A DNA stretch of 64,000 bases from Haematococcus lacustris (Eukaryota; Chlorophyta; Chlorophyceae; Chlamydomonadales; Haematococcaceae): positions 1,000,481 to 1,064,480 of the forward strand of contig JASKMD010000015.1 in assembly GCA_030144725.1 (NCBI GenBank), given 5' to 3'. Position numbers and translations under genes: made by a program. Numbering within the stretch: the first letter of the stretch is position 1; each line of letters starts with the position of its first letter. Shown one piece after another: positions 61,976 through 64,000 of the stretch. Below the pieces are notes generated by a model. The model worked only from the letters and a program-made list of their open reading frames with translations. It was not told where the DNA came from and did not search any database.

Positions 61976-62325
61976 CATGTCAATTGCAATTCATGCGCCA
62001 TGCCCCCGTCACCGTCTAGCTTTTCCATCTAGGTTTTCCATAGATGTACTGAGGCGGTTAGGCGAAGCAATCTCAATCTAAATGTAGCGCTCACCATTAG
62101 CCCAAAGCCCCTTGAGATACCCTGGCAAGGGATGCATATCTCGCAACTCGAATCTCGATAGTAGTAGCACTTACATGTCGGGTGTAGTACATGTTCCTAC
62201 ATGACTGTACCCCACAAGTTAGCAACTGGAAACAGTGCCGCACCCTCATGCCCATCATACAAGCTGCAATCTCACGAGCACCTACCACTATGACAACCCA
62301 GCTACGATACTACCCGGTCTCTTCT
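61976..62325. other. No recognised feature
   Basis: Spacer between two Fanzor remnants in opposite orientation. Nothing supported. Confidence 0.4.
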
Positions 62326-62511
62326 GCAGACAAACAAAACTCATTCAACATGGAACAGCTTGTTTGACTGTGGGTTATCTCACTCAGCTACTCGCACCCT
62401 TGATGACTACAAATCCCACACCGGTGGCACTTTACCCCGAGACCACTGGGCACCTAATCAAAACTAATAGCAACATGCCTAAAAGGCTACCAGCCTGTAA
62501 ACTACTAGGGC
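62326..62511 (-). ncRNA. Candidate Fanzor guide-RNA region and 3' end, lineage C, copy 2
   Basis: Minus-strand homologue of 9952-10166, ending near CTGCAGA. Shared blocks are listed under copy 1. It lacks the roughly 26-bp insertion. Confidence 0.45.
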
Positions 62512-63470
62512 CTATGCATTGCTGCGGGCCCGACCATCATTACCCCGCCGGTACTCTGCAGCCCGGTGCAGCCGCTGCCTGCCCTTGGGCAGCCGGTCAT
62601 TGACCAGCTTGTAGCCCTGCTGATACTCCTTGCCAATGGGGGACAGAGCCTCCAAGCCCTCATATATGCGCAGCTCCAGGGGGCGCTGCATGCTCTTCCT
62701 AATGCGCTGCAGGTTCAGGCATCAGTGGTATCCCGGTTCAACCACCTGCCCCATGGGGGGGCCTGGGGTGGTGGGACTGGGCCAGGTGCAGCAGGGAGGG
62801 GCTGGTCCTGGGCTGGGTGAGGGGGGGCCTGGGCTGGGGGGCTGCTGGGCTGGGGCAGGGGTGGGGTCCTGGGGTGGGGGAGGTGGGTTGGGCGGCACCT
62901 CATGGCACCACAACAGGCCCCGCACATACTTAGCATGCCGCTGGCTCTTGGCTGGGCGCACCAGCCGCTGGATGACCTGGCCTGCTGGGGGTACCCAGTG
63001 GGGGCCTAGGCCGGTCACGTGGCAGGTGCAGCTCACAAGGCTGGGGGGCATGCACCGACGAGCTGACACGGGCCACGCATCAGATGCTCCAGCACACTGG
63101 CAGTGGTGAGCAGGCCCATGGCAGCCTTGATCTGTGCCAGCAGCTTGGGGTCCCAGATGCCCAGCTGCACTGGCGGGGTGAGCTGGGCTTGGGCGGCTGC
63201 AATGCGGGGTGAGCTGCGTGTGGCTAGGCGGGGGTGAGCATAGGGAGCAGCATAGATAGGCGCAGGACTGCTGCCAGGCAGCACTGCTTGCTGCCCATAG
63301 TCATGCGCTTGTTCATCTCAGCCACAACTGCGTCAACTTGAGCTGGGCTGAGATCAGGCAGGGCTGCCTCCACAAGGCCATGCAGGGCAGCCTTGATGAT
63401 TTGGCGCCGCTGACCCTTACTACCTGCTCACCCTGCCCACAGTCACTGGCACCTGCAGACACCGGAAAGC
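62512..63470 (-). pseudogene. Fanzor lineage C, copy 2, degenerate
   Basis: On the minus strand an N-terminal helical part is visible near 63250-63460 (LHGLVEAALPDLSPAQVDAV, EMNKRMTMGSKQCC). Then come WDPKLLAQIKAAMGLLTTA, a zinc-ribbon-like VSCTCHVTG and RGLLWCHEVP, a Pro-rich linker, and the C-terminus LEALSPIGKEY and LVNDRLPKGRQRLHR to TAG at 62512-62514. A one-base deletion lies in the RuvC-III codons (DT-DACLN region, near 62722), and stops and frame changes occur upstream. RuvC-I and RuvC-II were not found. Confidence 0.65.
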
Positions 63471-64000
63471 ACAGCATGCACGGCAGGACATGATGTAGGG
63501 AGTCGCATATTCGCGTGGTGCCCATTGCGTCGCGTCGTGACTCAGCTCTTCTGAGGTCTGATCTTTCGTCAAGCTTTGCGGTTTACCGGCTGCGGAAGTT
63601 TCGGGGAAGACGGGGCGCTTGCGTTTCTTTTGGGAGGCATCTCAGGGATTCATCAACATTACCCAAGCTGAGTGGCCGTGCTTGGGGTTGCACCGGGTCA
63701 CCATCCGATCGGAGTGCCGGCAGTCGAAGTGGGGCGGAAGTGAGGTCCATTACATATATATTATTGCATCGCCAACCACAATATTACAAAGCCAAACACT
63801 GCAACAATCCTGCATTCAGCCTGCTCCTTGAGATTCCCCGTCGACCCAGCAGACTGAGGGCATGCTGGCAGACCCTGGCCTCACCTGTCAGGTGGGCATG
63901 GCTGTGGGTTGCTGCCGGGGCCATGTCTCAACCCCCTCATGGTATGCTGCTGCCCTAGCGTTTGATTTCATGCTCTGCCCGGTGTGCGCTGTTCAACGCT
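63471..64000. other. No recognised gene
   Basis: An Arg/Ser-rich open frame at 63515-63958 has no domain, splice support or similarity that I can see. Confidence 0.4.

Overview
The window is nuclear DNA of a green alga, most likely a chlamydomonadalean such as Haematococcus. The reasons are many short exons with GT-AG (and some GC-AG) introns, G+C-rich codons, runs of Ala/Gln/Pro in proteins, introns full of simple repeats, an interstitial TTAGGG tract (a telomere type reported for some Chlamydomonadales clades), and repeated Fanzor (eukaryotic TnpB) genes. The species assignment is inference; no database was searched.

Host genes were built by chaining exons whose splice sites and reading phases agree. 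(1) 858-2491, minus: 3' part of a small 'HTYG' protein, possibly cilium-associated. (2) 3992-6523, minus: a complete three-exon DUF3223 gene of the DOMINO1/EMB514 type with an Arg/Gly-rich tail. (3) About 10640-11355, plus: exons of an unidentified coiled-coil protein. (4) 15603-20282, plus: a seven-exon type II thioesterase-like alpha/beta hydrolase, with a 436-bp CCTG tract in one intron and a ~660-bp CCCCA tract in another. (5) 21418-23310, plus: an intronless ORF resembling a retrotransposon ORF1. (6) 24835-38410, minus: a 27-exon, about 1257-residue membrane protein of the FUSC/aromatic-acid-exporter type. (7) 49251-59849, minus: an 11-exon protein joining a VASt lipid-transfer domain, a membrane region and a C-terminal dysferlin/peroxin (DysF) domain.

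Between these genes lie mobile elements. Regions 6.6-15.5 kb, 45.8-46.7 kb and 60.1-63.5 kb hold about ten remnants of Fanzor elements in at least four lineages (called A-D here). They include internally deleted miniatures and conserved non-coding 3' flanks that are candidates for the guide RNA. All copies seen are broken. Other elements are a Harbinger-like transposon with 17-bp inverted ends and a Myb-like gene (38620-40511), three SINE copies with a shared 3' hairpin, CTTT/CTT tail and their own target duplications (41289-41669, 46002-46597, 47050-47647), a 2.9-kb inverted repeat with unknown ORFs (42149-45063), and a tandem duplication carrying WD40-like fragments (11521-15361).

The genes do not form an operon or pathway. 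The layout is of sparse, repeat-filled host genes separated by nested transposon debris. Stretches where nothing was recognised are listed as such.
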